NCBI RefSeq assembly: GCF_017874375.1
Contig: NZ_JAGGLK010000001.1
Coordinates: 372,001-436,000 of the forward strand
Direction: 5' to 3'
Origin: Methanohalophilus levihalophilus
GTDB taxonomy: Archaea; Halobacteriota; Methanosarcinia; Methanosarcinales; Methanosarcinaceae
DNA: 64,000 bases
Part shown: positions 44,800 through 55,699 of the stretch, one piece after another
Layout of the letters: every line of letters begins with the position of its first letter
How positions within the stretch are numbered: the first letter of the stretch is position 1
The notes under the pieces: model-generated
What the model saw: only the letters and a program-made list of their open reading frames with translations
Told to the model about the DNA's origin: nothing
The model's database searches: none
Position numbers and translations under genes: made by a program

Positions 44800-44908
44800 A
44801 CATTATGCTTACAATCGTTAATTCAGCCCAAAGAGTGAATACAATAATTGCAAACCCCAGCAACCCTTCTGTTAGATTTCCCCGAATCATGTTTTCATTT
44901 ATTGTCAT
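44798..44908 (-). CDS. Small single-helix membrane protein, 36 residues
   Basis: Polar N-terminus (MTINENMIRGNLTEG) followed by one hydrophobic helix LLGFAIIVFTLWAELTIVSIM that ends the protein (split here: LLGFAIIVFTLW, then AELTIVSIM). AGGTG lies six bases before the ATG and a clear hairpin terminator follows, so the unit has all the signals of a gene. No known family; too short for homology from memory. Confidence 0.55.
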   Translation of the reverse strand: MTINENMIRGNLTEGLLGFAIIVFTLWAELTIVSIM

Positions 44909-45092
44909 GTCCTACACCTGTAAAATTATTCTCTGGTTAAGAATTGCTATGTGTTAGAATATATCTATAATGTACATAAAATTGGCCAGCTATGTACATG
45001 ATGGCGCGCTGCATATTCTTTTTTAACCCCGAAATCCGGTATTGCTGTCATACGTATACAGGTAAATGAAAAGAGCATTTGTCTTTAGATTC

Positions 45093-45548
45093 CTATATGA
45101 AATAGGGAAAAACTTTTGTGAAAACAATTCCCCTGTGGTTTTCTGTTTCATATGTCTTCAGCTGTAAAACAATAACAGGGATGTTGCTGGTAAAAAGATG
45201 CAGCAACCTTAAAGTAGTGTAATTGATAGCTTTTGCTGCAATAACAATACAATGATTGGAGCCAGAATGATTGTTTTCTTCCAGATTCCAGTATTCAATT
45301 GCTTTTGTGATATAGGCAAAATCTACTTCTCCACTATGGATCTCGACTTCATACATCTTACTTGAATCCAGATCATAAAACAAAGCAGCCAGACTACTGG
45401 AATCCCTGTAAAACTCTTTTATACATTTTATTGAGAGATTCCCAAGTCTTAGAAGAGCTGGCCTCATTAATATTTGTTCCAGTGCCCAATCTGCATCAAA
45501 TTCGGAATCGTCATCTAAAGAGAATGAATTGTAAACTCCCTGTTTCAA
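45093..45548 (-). CDS. PD-(D/E)XK-like domain protein with degenerate active site
   Basis: 151 residues. The middle and end (YEVEIHSGEVDFAYITKAIEYW, then ITKAIEYWNLEENN, CIVIAAKAIN, LHLFTSNIPVIVLQLKTYE) follow the nuclease-like family in which the usual motif is EIKLGE-x-D-x-x-H-I-I-R-T-I-E-Y-W. Here the catalytic Lys is replaced (EIHSGE), so nuclease activity is doubtful. Start TTG 45548 after GGGGTG. The gene ends with TAG, rare in this window; reading through it would add 16 residues to a TGA at about 45042. Confidence 0.5.
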   Translation of the reverse strand: MKQGVYNSFSLDDDSEFDADWALEQILMRPALLRLGNLSIKCIKEFYRDSSSLAALFYDLDSSKMYEVEIHSGEVDFAYITKAIEYWNLEENNHSGSNHCIVIAAKAINYTTLRLLHLFTSNIPVIVLQLKTYETENHRGIVFTKVFPYFI

Positions 45549-46169
45549 TAAAACACCCCGAAGAATATTTTATCAATGTACACAAAATATCGTTTTAAGA
45601 TATTTGTGAACCTTCTCCCATTACCCCATAATACATGGATTTGATTTTATATAAAAAATGGTAATTTTAATTTTCCAGAGGTTATTCAAAAATGAGTATT
45701 CTCATCTTTGTCTTGTACCATTAAAAAAGATAAGGGTAAAAAAATTTAAAATGGAGGGATGGAAGCAGGCCATTTCTGCATTACCCATTACGTAATTATC
45801 ACGTGTTCTCCTGTGCGCCCACTTCCCCAATACACCCCACCTAATAATTAATTGGTTTTTCAATGTTATATATCATTACGAACTTTAGATACTGTTTTTA
45901 AATTCTAATCTTTTGTTGAATGCGTTTCTCAAAAATTTCTGCGGAATAGGACAATGCACTGTGTTCCTAATTTTTGCTAATAAAATAGCTTATGCTGACG
46001 GGTCACAGTTCAATGTCATTAAATGCGATTTCTTGTATCGTTAGAGTAAAGTAAAAACACTTCCTCTTAATTATTAATATTAGTAAATTGAGAATGGTTA
46101 TGACTCATTTCAGAACTGGAAAATCCGCATTGTGATTTTCTGAACCTGATACAAATGGGGGGAATTATT
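45549..46169. other. 620-base AT-rich spacer
   Basis: No open frame that looks coding on either strand. It holds a C-rich stretch (45819-45841, CCCACTTCCCCAATACACC...) similar to the interior of the 41182 element, and long A/T runs that could hold promoters for the two flanking divergent genes. Nothing else is visible. Confidence 0.5.
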
Positions 46170-46292
46170 GTGGATTTGGACAAAAAGGTTGAAGATCTTG
46201 AAGATGAATTGTCAGATCTGAAATATATGCTTGAGTTACTCAAAAAGGATGTGGATGAGCTAAATAAGCTGCGCAACAAGCCTAATGAATAA
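46170..46292 (+). CDS. Small coiled-coil protein, 40 residues
   Basis: From GTG 46170, six to seven bases after GGGGGGA; heptads of Leu with Lys/Glu (KKVEDLEDELSDLKYMLELL and KKDVDELNKL) form one amphipathic coiled coil, much like short archaeal zipper proteins. An ATG at 46155 is in frame but overlaps the binding site. No family recognised; possible dimerisation or adaptor peptide. Confidence 0.55.
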   Translation: MDLDKKVEDLEDELSDLKYMLELLKKDVDELNKLRNKPNE

Positions 46293-46472
46293 AAAATCTA
46301 TTTCCAGAATATCCTTCACTGTGATGATAGTGTTTGGATGTTGTTTTAATTACCTTTTTTTGCTTGATTCTTTTTTTAAATCAGTATCATCGATTACTTT
46401 CACTTAACTTAGTATTAATTCTTATAGTAAGAATTGCAGAAAGTATTGTGCAATTAAAAGAGGTTTTTGGGT

Positions 46473-46961
46473 ATGGAAATCATAAACGAGCCAGAGATAA
46501 CAGAATTGGAAGAGAGAACTGTAGCATATGTTTCCTTCGTTGGCAATTACGTGGGAAATGCTGAGGTTTTTGCAGATTTGTTTGGTAAACTGGATAACTG
46601 GGCAGGCCCTAAGCAATTATTCGGACCAAACACTCTTTTTATGTCTGCTTATTACGATGATCCGGGAGTCAGCCCTCCGGAAGAACTCAAGCTGGATGCC
46701 TGCATGACCATCGCCGATGATGTTGAAGTTGAGGGTGAAATCAAGAAGCAAAAACTACCCGGTGGAAAATACGTCGTGATGCGTGCGGAACTGACAGGCG
46801 CCGAAGAATATGGTCCTGCATGGGAGACGATCGTTGAGTGGCTTATACAGAACAACCTTGAGATCGATATGTTCCGGGCAAGCTATGAGATCTATTTGAA
46901 TGATCCGGAAATACATCCGGAAAAGCATCATATCCTTGACATTTGTATGCCTGTTAAATGA
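46473..46961 (+). CDS. GyrI-like/AraC effector-binding domain protein
   Basis: 162 residues. Pattern EERTVAYVSFVGNY, ACMTIADDVEVEGEIKKQKLPGGKYVVMRAELTGAEEY (key part LPGGKYVVMRAELTG) and FRASYEIYLNDP is that of the GyrI-like small-molecule binding fold (SHS2 duplication). Stand-alone forms bind or hydrolyse small toxic ligands. ATG 46473 is preferred over the in-frame TTG 46467 because AGAGGT is at 46459-46464, eight bases before it. Confidence 0.8.
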   Translation: MEIINEPEITELEERTVAYVSFVGNYVGNAEVFADLFGKLDNWAGPKQLFGPNTLFMSAYYDDPGVSPPEELKLDACMTIADDVEVEGEIKKQKLPGGKYVVMRAELTGAEEYGPAWETIVEWLIQNNLEIDMFRASYEIYLNDPEIHPEKHHILDICMPVK

Positions 46962-46981
46962 AGCAGAATAATACTGATAGT

Positions 46982-47018
46982 AAAGGCAAGAAGTGTTTCA
47001 GGAGAAACACTCGCCTTT
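46982..47018 (+). terminator. Hairpin after the GyrI-like gene
   Basis: AAAGGC and GCCTTT close an interior stem AGTGTTTC-AGGA-GAAACACT. The long hairpin lies about 20 bases after the stop codon and is followed by a short T-rich stretch. Confidence 0.55.
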
Positions 47019-47040
47019 GCGTATTTTATTAAAGTTAGGC

Positions 47041-47142
47041 TCATTCAGAAAACAGTTGGCTGGCTGTGACATGCTTTTCCCTGAAAGGAAACTCTTTATC
47101 GGATGTTTCAACTTCTTCTTCAGGCCGAATTGAAATATCCAT
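47041..47142 (-). CDS. Small polar protein, 33 residues
   Basis: Frame MDISIRPEEEVETSD...ASQLFSE with charged composition and no hydrophobic part. GAGGAGG nine bases before the ATG is one of the strongest ribosome binding sites in the window. It starts 25 bases after the metallophosphoesterase stop, so both are probably one transcript. No known family. Confidence 0.45.
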   Translation of the reverse strand: MDISIRPEEEVETSDKEFPFREKHVTASQLFSE

Positions 47143-47167
47143 TATTTGCCTCCTCTTCTGGCAACAT

Positions 47168-47728
47168 TTAGCTAAAATCTAAAAATTCAGTTAAAAAGCA
47201 GTTTTTTTCGTATTTAAAATAATCGCAGACGTCCCCGTTACATCGGATTACGCTCCCCTTCACCTTGCCTTCCGATATCTCAAGCTCGATGGCACTGGGT
47301 TCAGCGATTCCAGGGACAATTGCACTTCCCGGGGAAAGCAAAAGCACTTCAAAATCCTCGATTATGGGATGGTGAAAATGCCCGAAAACCAGTACATCAA
47401 CGCCCATTTCTTTTGCAAGATAACGCAGGCCGTCCGGGTTATCAGATGTCAGTTGTCCCTTGTGAATTACCCCGATCTTAATGCCTTCGACCTCGATGAC
47501 TCTTCTTTCAGGAAGGAGTTCCATTATTTCAGGCACGTCGGTATCCCCTCGAACCGCTACAAGATTGCCAAGCTTCGCCAACTCATTATAGCATTCCATT
47601 GTTTCAAAATCCCCTGCATGGATAATCATGTCACTGTTTTTGATAATTGTAACCAGATCATCCGGAAGCAAATCAATGAGCGATTTTCCGGGTTTGATAT
47701 GAGTATCTGATAAAATGATTATTTTCAT
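47168..47728 (-). CDS. Metallophosphoesterase (YfcE/MJ0936 type)
   Basis: 186 residues. Motifs ILSDTHIKPG, IIHAGDFE, VRGDTD, HKGQ and FGHFHHP give the full binuclear metal site of the YfcE-like phosphodiesterases. The domain order and length fit the archaeal MJ0936 type. Substrate in the cell unknown. It is followed by the 33-residue protein in the same direction. Confidence 0.85.
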   Translation of the reverse strand: MKIIILSDTHIKPGKSLIDLLPDDLVTIIKNSDMIIHAGDFETMECYNELAKLGNLVAVRGDTDVPEIMELLPERRVIEVEGIKIGVIHKGQLTSDNPDGLRYLAKEMGVDVLVFGHFHHPIIEDFEVLLLSPGSAIVPGIAEPSAIELEISEGKVKGSVIRCNGDVCDYFKYEKNCFLTEFLDFS

Positions 47729-48010
47729 GTGTCCCCATCCTTTATCTTATTAAAAGGTTGTATTGAAAGCATATACTGCTTTCTCCGATTTCATCACAGT
47801 GATGGGAGATTGGAAAATTTTCAGCATTTGCAGTCTCATCCGTCAGTATTTCCTTTTTATTACTGATTCTCCTGACAGATACAATTTGGCAGGTAATAAC
47901 CAGATATAGTAGAAGCCTCTAAACAAAACTAATAAATGGCTGTTGACAAAGTATAAAATTGAATTTAAATAAAAATATTCAAAGGAACCGGGATCAGCGA
48001 GATGGCTTGA

Positions 48011-48490
48011 ATGAAACAAAAAGAAAAAATAATGCTTGGTTGGAGGGAGTGGGTGTCGCTTCCTGATTTGGGCTTGCCTGCCATTAAAGCAAAAGTTGAT
48101 ACAGGTGCCAAGACATCTTCAATACATGCATTTGATGTAGAACATTACAGTGAGAATGGCGTTGAAATGGTTCGCTTTTTAATTCATCCCATACAGGATA
48201 ACCAGGATTTTTATATTGAATGTGTATCTCCAATAAGCGATTATCGTCAAGTCAGTGATTCGGGGGGGCATAAGGAGATGCGCTATGTTATTGAAACATG
48301 TGTCACTATTGCATCTCACAGTTTTCCAATTGAATTAACACTTACAGATCGTGATACAATGCGATATCGAATGTTATTGGGGCGTAGCGCACTTAAAAAT
48401 TGGGCACATGTTGACCCAAGTGTCTCATTTCTGTGTGGAAAGCTTGAAGCCGAATCTTTATATGGGTTAGAATCTGAGGTTGGAAAATGA
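48011..48490 (+). CDS. Retropepsin-like protease (PF05618, RimK-associated)
   Basis: 159 residues. [16 protein letters not shown] carries the aspartic protease DTGA at residues 30-33; RMLLGRSAL is the second conserved strand pair. The family is often named ATP-dependent zinc protease but has the fold and motif of retropepsins. First gene of a tight operon: its stop overlaps the RimK start by four bases. It may trim what the ligase adds, or process the same target. Confidence 0.8.
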   Translation: MKQKEKIMLGWREWVSLPDLGLPAIKAKVDTGAKTSSIHAFDVEHYSENGVEMVRFLIHPIQDNQDFYIECVSPISDYRQVSDSGGHKEMRYVIETCVTIASHSFPIELTLTDRDTMRYRMLLGRSALKNWAHVDPSVSFLCGKLEAESLYGLESEVGK

Positions 48491-49392
48491 AAATTGCCTT
48501 GCTATCAAGAAACAAGAATCTTTATTCGTCCCGTCGCTTGATTGAAGCAGCAGACGAAAGAGGACATGAAGTTGTAGTAATAGACGTATTGCGTACTTAC
48601 ATGAACATCGCTTCTCACAAACCTTCTATCCACTACAAAGGCAAGGAACTTGATGATTTTGACGCCGTGATACCCAGAATCGGTGCTTCAGTAACATTCT
48701 ATGGTGCTGCCGTTTTGCGCCAATTTGAAATGATGGGTGTCTTTCCTTTGAATGAATCCGTTGCAATTACCCGTTCCAGAGATAAACTTCGTTCTCTGCA
48801 GCTACTTTCCCGCAAAGGCATAGGCCTGCCTGTAACTGTTTATGCAAGCAAACCAGATGACATAAAAGATATGATAAAAATGGTCGGTGGTGCTCCGCTT
48901 GTTATCAAAATCCTTGAAGGAACACAAGGCATTGGGGTAGTATTGGCTGAAACACAAAAGGCTGCAGAAAGCGTCATTGAAGGTTTCATGGGTGTAAAGG
49001 CAAACATTCTGGTGCAGGAGTATATAAAAGAGGCCAATGGAGCTGACATTCGCTGTTTTGTAATCGGGGGCAAAGTGGTGGCAGCTATGAAAAGACAGGC
49101 CTCGAGTGGTGAATTCAGGTCAAATATACATCGGGGCGGTTCTGCCGAATTTATTCGGATTACTCCTGAAGAACGCTCTACAGCAGTTCGTGCTGCAAAA
49201 ATTATGGGGCTTAATGTCGCCGGTGTTGACCTCTTGCGTTCCAACCATGGACCTGTAGTAATGGAAGTCAATTCCAGTCCTGGTTTGGAAGGAATAGAAA
49301 AAGTTACGGGAAAGGACATTGCGGGTATGATTATTGAATACATTGAAAAGAATAATAAATTCGGCAAAACTCGTACAAGAGGAAAAGGCTAA
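48487..49392 (+). CDS. rimK: RimK-type ATP-grasp amino-acid ligase
   Basis: 301 residues. The N-terminal domain has [15 protein letters not shown] and [23 protein letters not shown]. The ATP-grasp core shows [38 protein letters not shown] and the Mg-binding end [24 protein letters not shown]. In bacteria RimK adds glutamates to ribosomal protein S6, which archaea lack; archaeal relatives CofF and MptN glutamylate F420 and methanopterin. The tie to a protease and a deacylase suggests a protein- or peptide-modifying role. Confidence 0.85.
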   Translation: MKIALLSRNKNLYSSRRLIEAADERGHEVVVIDVLRTYMNIASHKPSIHYKGKELDDFDAVIPRIGASVTFYGAAVLRQFEMMGVFPLNESVAITRSRDKLRSLQLLSRKGIGLPVTVYASKPDDIKDMIKMVGGAPLVIKILEGTQGIGVVLAETQKAAESVIEGFMGVKANILVQEYIKEANGADIRCFVIGGKVVAAMKRQASSGEFRSNIHRGGSAEFIRITPEERSTAVRAAKIMGLNVAGVDLLRSNHGPVVMEVNSSPGLEGIEKVTGKDIAGMIIEYIEKNNKFGKTRTRGKG

Positions 49393-50442
49393 TTGATGCA
49401 ACAACCAATTACAATAGCCGGTATAACGATTCAGCCCGGAACGCGGAAATCTATTGAATTGCCCATTCCCAGTTTTTATACTCATACGTCAGCATCAATG
49501 CCGGTTCATGTGGTACATGGGCGTAAACCGGGGCCATGCTTACTAATATGTGCTGCCCTGCATGGTGATGAAATAAATGGTGTGGAAATTATTCGCCGTG
49601 TTTTAGCGCACAAAACCATTGATAAGATAAAAGGCACTCTCATAGCGATTCCAATTGTAAATGTCTTCGGGTTCGTCTCCCAGTCTCGCTATTTACCGGA
49701 CAGAAGAGACTTGAACCGTTCTTTCCCAGGTTCAAAAAAAGGATCGATGGCTTCCCGTCTGGCAAATATTCTAATGGTCGAAATAATTGACAAATGTACG
49801 CATATAATTGATCTTCACACCGGGGCAGTCGCCCGTGATAATCTTCCACAAATACGCGCATGTCTGATAGATGATAAAGAAACCGAAGCCTTTGCCCGTT
49901 CCTTTGGTGTGCCAGTAATAATTAACACTGAACTGCGTGATGGTTCGCTGCGCGAAGCGGCTCGTGAACACGGCATATCAGCTTTATTATATGAGGCCGG
50001 TGAAGCACTTCGTTTTGATGAGGTAGCTATTCGGGCCGGTGTAAGGGGTATACTGGGAGCAATGTCCCATTTGGGCATGAGGCCAAAAGCTACTAAGAAA
50101 AAAGATAAAAAATCTGTTATTTCCCAATCTACTCACTGGATTCGGGCGCCAGAAAGTGGAATCCTACGCTCCATTATCCCTTTGGGTGCTCCGGTCAAAA
50201 AGGACGATATATTAGCTTACATAAACGATCCATTAGGTGAGATTGAAACAAAAGTCACGAGTCCTGATTTTGGAATTGTCATCGGGAAAACAAATTTGCC
50301 GCTTGTTCATGAAGGCGAGGGCATCTTCCATATTGCAAAATATCCAGAAGCAGAAGAAGTTTCCAATTATATAGAAAATTATCGCGATGACCTGAATCCC
50401 ACCAATGATGAAGTAGAGACAACTGAAGTTCCTGTAGTATAA
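49393..50442 (+). CDS. Succinylglutamate desuccinylase/aspartoacylase-family deacylase
   Basis: 349 residues. The zinc ligands are in ALHGDEINGVEIIRR (HxxE) and IIDLHTGAV (H); NVFGFVSQSRYLPDRRDLNRSFPG is the conserved substrate-binding part. The C-terminal 110 residues (from IRAPESGILRSII) form a lipoyl-like/beta-barrel end with DPLGEIETKVTSP. It starts one base after the RimK stop. Probably removes an acyl or amino-acyl group made by the ligase. Confidence 0.85.
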   Translation: MMQQPITIAGITIQPGTRKSIELPIPSFYTHTSASMPVHVVHGRKPGPCLLICAALHGDEINGVEIIRRVLAHKTIDKIKGTLIAIPIVNVFGFVSQSRYLPDRRDLNRSFPGSKKGSMASRLANILMVEIIDKCTHIIDLHTGAVARDNLPQIRACLIDDKETEAFARSFGVPVIINTELRDGSLREAAREHGISALLYEAGEALRFDEVAIRAGVRGILGAMSHLGMRPKATKKKDKKSVISQSTHWIRAPESGILRSIIPLGAPVKKDDILAYINDPLGEIETKVTSPDFGIVIGKTNLPLVHEGEGIFHIAKYPEAEEVSNYIENYRDDLNPTNDEVETTEVPVV

Positions 50443-50546
50443 TTTTCCACCTGACATAAACCTCCGGCTATTTTGTCTATAATCGGTTTATGTATTGAAG
50501 AGCAGAGCAGTTTGTCTGGGTTGGATATGTTTCTAATTGCCTCCGT

Positions 50547-50574
50547 GAGCTTTCAAACTACTCTTTGAAAGCTC
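50547..50574 (-). terminator. Perfect hairpin after katG
   Basis: GAGCTTTCAAA, loop CTACTC, TTTGAAAGCTC: an 11-bp perfect stem 22 bases beyond the katG stop, between the convergent deacylase and katG genes. It can end transcription from either side; no strong T-run. Confidence 0.6.
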
Positions 50575-50595
50575 CCGAAGATGTTGATGCTGTTA

Positions 50596-53112
<2,517 letters not shown>

Positions 53113-53766
53113 TCACTTCAACTGTTCATGTAAGTCGTTTACATATTCCATTCTTGTAACAATAATCAACTCATCATCCTTTTCCAGAGTTGGGTTTTCA
53201 CCAGCCAGAATAAAATCCTTTTTCCTATAAAGACCAATAACCGAGCTCTTTTTTGGAAGGGATACTTCGGAAGTCTTTAGCCCTGTTGCTTTTTCACCAA
53301 TTATAACGCTTATAAATCTAACATCAGATCGCACGAGGTTGCTCAATTCCACTGTGTTTACGCCTCGCAGCAAATCGGATACAATCATCGAAGAAATATT
53401 AGAAGGATTGATGATGTGATTAAATCCGAGCTTTTTTGCAACTTCCATAAACTGCTTCTCGTCGGTCTTTACAATAATTTTATCGACATTTTCTTCCTTT
53501 GCAATGAGCCCTATCATTATGTTGTTTTGATCACTGCTTGTGCATGCAACAATCGCATCTGCTTTATCGATTTCCGCCTTTTCCAGGATATCAGGCCTTG
53601 TTCCTTCGGCCTGTATGACAGTGCAATCCAGGGATTCTGCAAGCTCCTTTGCAATAGCTGGATTCTTCTCTATAAGCACAACTTCATTTCCCTGATCGAT
53701 CATATTTTTTGTCAGATGTTTTCCAAGGCTGCCTGCACCAACTATAATCACTCTCATAATTTTCAC
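53113..53766 (-). CDS. trkA: Trk potassium uptake protein TrkA
   Basis: 217 residues: a single TrkA-N/TrkA-C unit. RVIIVGAGSLGKHLTKNM has the complete glycine-rich NAD loop, IEKNPAIAKEL ends in the acid that binds the ribose, and the C-terminal TrkA-C domain (KTSEVSLPKKSSVIG, ending DDELIIVTR) follows. It regulates the TrkH channel by NAD(H)/ATP. Six bases after trkH, same direction. Confidence 0.9.
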   Translation of the reverse strand: MKIMRVIIVGAGSLGKHLTKNMIDQGNEVVLIEKNPAIAKELAESLDCTVIQAEGTRPDILEKAEIDKADAIVACTSSDQNNIMIGLIAKEENVDKIIVKTDEKQFMEVAKKLGFNHIINPSNISSMIVSDLLRGVNTVELSNLVRSDVRFISVIIGEKATGLKTSEVSLPKKSSVIGLYRKKDFILAGENPTLEKDDELIIVTRMEYVNDLHEQLK

Positions 53767-53772
53767 CAGAAA

Positions 53773-55197
53773 TTAAATTTTTATCCAGGTTCTCGGCATA
53801 GCTAATATTAACAGGGGAATGATTTCTATTCTCCCAAGCAGCATATCCGTGCAAAGAATCACCTTAAGGATTGCGGGCATAGATGCATCCGTCACACCTG
53901 CAGACAGTCCTACAGTTCCCAGTGCGCTTGAAACCTCAAATATCGCATCTCCGGCACCCACTCCGTTAAGCATGAATATGTATGCAGATATTATTAATAC
54001 AATTGCATAGAGCAGCACGAATACCGTTAGCTGCTTTAGCTCTTCATTCTCTACAACATGATCCTTTACCATAAGTGGAGTAATGGTTTCCTTGGGAAGG
54101 AAATATCTTGCAATCACTATTTTGATGAGTTTAACAAGGACAATCAGACGGAATATCTTTACTCCTCCGGCAGTGGATCCGATGCCTCCTCCTATACACA
54201 TAAGGCCGCTCATTAAACCCTTTGAAGCATCAGAAAGTACGGAGAGATCAGTAGTCGAAAAACCTGCTGTAGTGAGTGCCGAAACTACCTGGAAGAGTAT
54301 ATCAGAAAGGTGCATGTTTGTTTCCGGCTCTCTTGAAATACTATATGCAAGGGCTACCGTACCAACAGCGATTACCAGTAAAAAATATCGCACTTCAAGG
54401 TTTTCTATCAGCACTTTCGGATTTTTAATCATTTTTGGGTATATTGCAAAACTAATCGCACCCATTATGCAGGAAATTGTGATCATGAGAGGTATCAAAG
54501 GCCCCTGGAATGCGGCTATGCTTTCCGGATGGGTGGAGAATCCTCCTGTAGATACGCTGCTGAAAGCATGGCAGACAGCATCAAAAAAGGTCATTCCTCC
54601 CAGCAGGAGGATAATGATGGCAATTAAAGTGATTCCTACGTAAATTCTTCCAAGCAGCCGGGTAGTTGATATTACGTTTGGAAGAATCTTTTCTCCTCCG
54701 TATACCTTGTATATTTTTGCTGCATTGATACCCGGAGTGATGAGAATCGATAGCATTATCAGGAGGATCCCTATTCCACCAACCCATTGTGACCATGAGC
54801 GGGAGAAAAGAAATACGGGTCCCAGATCCGCTGGCGCGACACTAAGTCCTGTTGTTGTAATTGCTGAAACGCTTTCGAAAAACGCGTCTATAAACGGCAT
54901 GCCGGTTGAAAGAGCCATTGGTACGGCACTTATCAGGGATGAGAGCGGGAACACAATGGCTACGAGTATTATCGCTTCTTTTGTCTCAAGTTCATAATGT
55001 GGTAGAAGTTTATAGATGGTAAATCCCGCTATAAAGGCCGCAATAGCTGTCACACCATAGAATATTGCAGTTGCGTATTCTGAAAAAATGATTGCAACAA
55101 CAACCGGTACCAGTTGAACAAAAGCAATTATCATTAGCAGATATCCAATATATTTCAACACAGCACGGGGATTGATGGGTGATAAAAGCTCATACAT
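53773..55197 (-). CDS. trkH: Trk potassium uptake channel TrkH
   Basis: 474 residues with about twelve helices. The four P-loops are visible, e.g. SVSAITTTGLSVAP, AFSSVSTGGFSTHPES, VVSALTTAGFSTTDLS and EVSSALGTVGLSAG, and the GGIGSTAGGVKIFR motif precedes the last part. With TrkA it takes up K+, important in a halotolerant methanogen. Cell-membrane protein. Confidence 0.92.
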   Translation of the reverse strand: MYELLSPINPRAVLKYIGYLLMIIAFVQLVPVVVAIIFSEYATAIFYGVTAIAAFIAGFTIYKLLPHYELETKEAIILVAIVFPLSSLISAVPMALSTGMPFIDAFFESVSAITTTGLSVAPADLGPVFLFSRSWSQWVGGIGILLIMLSILITPGINAAKIYKVYGGEKILPNVISTTRLLGRIYVGITLIAIIILLLGGMTFFDAVCHAFSSVSTGGFSTHPESIAAFQGPLIPLMITISCIMGAISFAIYPKMIKNPKVLIENLEVRYFLLVIAVGTVALAYSISREPETNMHLSDILFQVVSALTTAGFSTTDLSVLSDASKGLMSGLMCIGGGIGSTAGGVKIFRLIVLVKLIKIVIARYFLPKETITPLMVKDHVVENEELKQLTVFVLLYAIVLIISAYIFMLNGVGAGDAIFEVSSALGTVGLSAGVTDASMPAILKVILCTDMLLGRIEIIPLLILAMPRTWIKI

Positions 55198-55309
55198 CCT
55201 TTTCTGATAATAGCTATTAATTTAAGTTCTTTCGTATTCACCGTGTCAGGGCTATTGATATTGCTTTAAGTGCAGGGAGCTTGAGTTTTCTGTGATTGGG
55301 TGAAGCAGA

Positions 55310-55699
55310 ATGTTATTTAAGGAATGGTTTTTCAGCTTGAGATTGAAGCCTATGGGAGCCAGAAAGGTTACTGCTGAGTTCAATTCTATGTTAAATAGTA
55401 AAACCAAGTACAGAAATAAGAATACTGCTTGGAGTTCTGTTTTATTATTGAAGAGTAGGGAATTAGCTCATCATCTTGTTGGTAAGAGAAAGACACTTGA
55501 TTTTGTGAAACCTGCTCACCAAATTGAGAGAAATAATTCTGATGATATGAGGCAGAAGATAATGGATATTTCCTATTCGGAGTGGATGAAAATGGGATTC
55601 TCGAAAGGTACTTTGCATTATATGAAGCAGAATGCTAAATCAGGTAAAACGTTTAGTCTTAATTCTCATGTAAAGGAAAGATTGAAAGGGATTTGTTAA
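55310..55699 (+). pseudogene. C-terminal fragment of a Cas1/casposase-like integrase
   Basis: 129 residues. ELAHHLVGKRKTLDFVKP, the charged RNNSDDMRQKIMDISYSEW and the helix-turn-helix GFSKGTLHYMKQNAKSGKTF agree with the C-terminal part of Cas1 forms that carry an HTH, including casposon integrases. The N-terminal beta domain and the metal-binding residues of Cas1 are absent; an in-frame TGA at 55301 lies just before the ATG, so the 5' part is lost. No cas2, array or polB is near. The frame overlaps the stop of the convergent membrane-protein gene by four bases. It is probably a decayed element end, though a short expressed DNA-binding protein is not excluded. Confidence 0.6.

Noticed and set aside
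48840-49367. 175-codon open frame on the minus strand
   Set aside because: Antisense shadow of rimK.
54083-54643. 186-codon open frame on the plus strand
   Set aside because: Antisense shadow of trkH.
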